Shown piece by piece: positions 6,115 through 6,137 of a stretch of DNA of 6,137 bases (its first letter is position 1; every line of letters starts with the position of its first letter). This stretch comes from Oscillospiraceae bacterium (GTDB lineage: Bacteria > Bacillota > Clostridia > Oscillospirales > Ruminococcaceae). Below the pieces are notes generated by a model. That model had not been told where the DNA came from, searched no databases, and saw only the letters and a program-made list of their open reading frames with translations. The translations under genes and the position numbers were made by a program. The stretch is from contig JAFQND010000005.1 in assembly GCA_017396055.1 (NCBI GenBank), positions 1-6,137 of the forward strand, written 5' to 3'.

Positions 6115-6137
6115 AGTCTCTCCTTTTCGCAAGGGGC
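6111..6137 (-). CDS. Possible C-terminal codons of the exporter ATPase
   Basis: One minus-strand frame entering at the window edge reads eight codons (A-P-C-E-K-E-R-L) and then TGA at 6113-6111. The stop overlaps the ATG of the permease in an ATGA, the usual arrangement for coupled genes. The expected upstream neighbour is the ABC ATPase, but eight residues carry no family signature, and the other frames are also open over this short span. It is offered as the best candidate only. Confidence 0.3.
   Translation of the reverse strand, partial: APCEKERL
6120..6124 (-). promoter_or_regulatory. Ribosome binding site that sets the first permease start
   Basis: AGGAG on the minus strand lies 5 bases before the ATG at 6114, the same spacing as the GGAGG sites of the next two genes in the operon. 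It supports ATG 6114 over the in-frame TTG at 6132. Confidence 0.75.

Noticed and set aside
1..6137. Transposons, CRISPR arrays, tRNA or rRNA genes and attachment sites.
   Set aside because: No transposase-like protein, regularly spaced long repeats, cloverleaf pattern or flanking duplications were found on either strand by reading.

Overview
The window looks like a chromosomal segment of a Gram-positive anaerobe of the class Clostridia, most likely an Oscillospiraceae/Ruminococcaceae-type gut bacterium. The reasons are strong GGAGG ribosome sites before nearly every gene, moderate GC content judged by eye, a GH42 beta-galactosidase and a Gram-positive style RlmA methyltransferase. A membrane-anchored protein of unknown function also resembles a type I recall from that group. 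This placement is inference; no rRNA or other phylogenetic marker is present.

Layout, left to right. (1) On the + strand, bases 1-1799 hold a GH42 beta-galactosidase that has lost its N-terminal part to the window edge; both catalytic glutamates and the zinc-binding cysteine cluster are visible. (2) Bases 1800-2000 form an intergenic region with a good extended -10 promoter and three successive hairpins, so the next gene probably has a structured leader of about 140 nt. (3) On the + strand, 2001-2885 encodes a single-pass membrane protein of unknown function with a DxNxDG motif in its outer domain. A bidirectional terminator at 2889-2920 follows it. (4) The rest is on the minus strand and converges on that terminator. 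Read in the direction of transcription it is: two ABC-2 type permeases (6114-5320 and 5318-4551, one base apart), an RlmA-type 23S rRNA guanine-N1 methyltransferase (4538-3708, 12 bases later), and after a 145 bp gap an XRE-family regulator with a C-terminal membrane domain (3562-2930).

The two permeases and the methyltransferase have the spacing of one operon. The ATPase subunit should lie just beyond the right edge; a reading frame that stops in an ATGA overlap with the first permease may be its last codons. The gap before the regulator gene carries an extended -10 promoter, repeated GTTTACAT boxes about two helical turns apart and AT-rich dyads, but no recognisable terminator. The regulator may therefore be read both from its own promoter and by readthrough from the exporter/rlmA operon. 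The most interesting possibility is that exporter, rRNA methyltransferase and membrane-bound regulator form a response or resistance module against a ribosome-targeting or membrane-active compound. Simple adjacency of a housekeeping rlmA remains a fully acceptable alternative. No mobile element, CRISPR array, tRNA or rRNA gene was seen, and no stretch above 300 bases lacks a gene.
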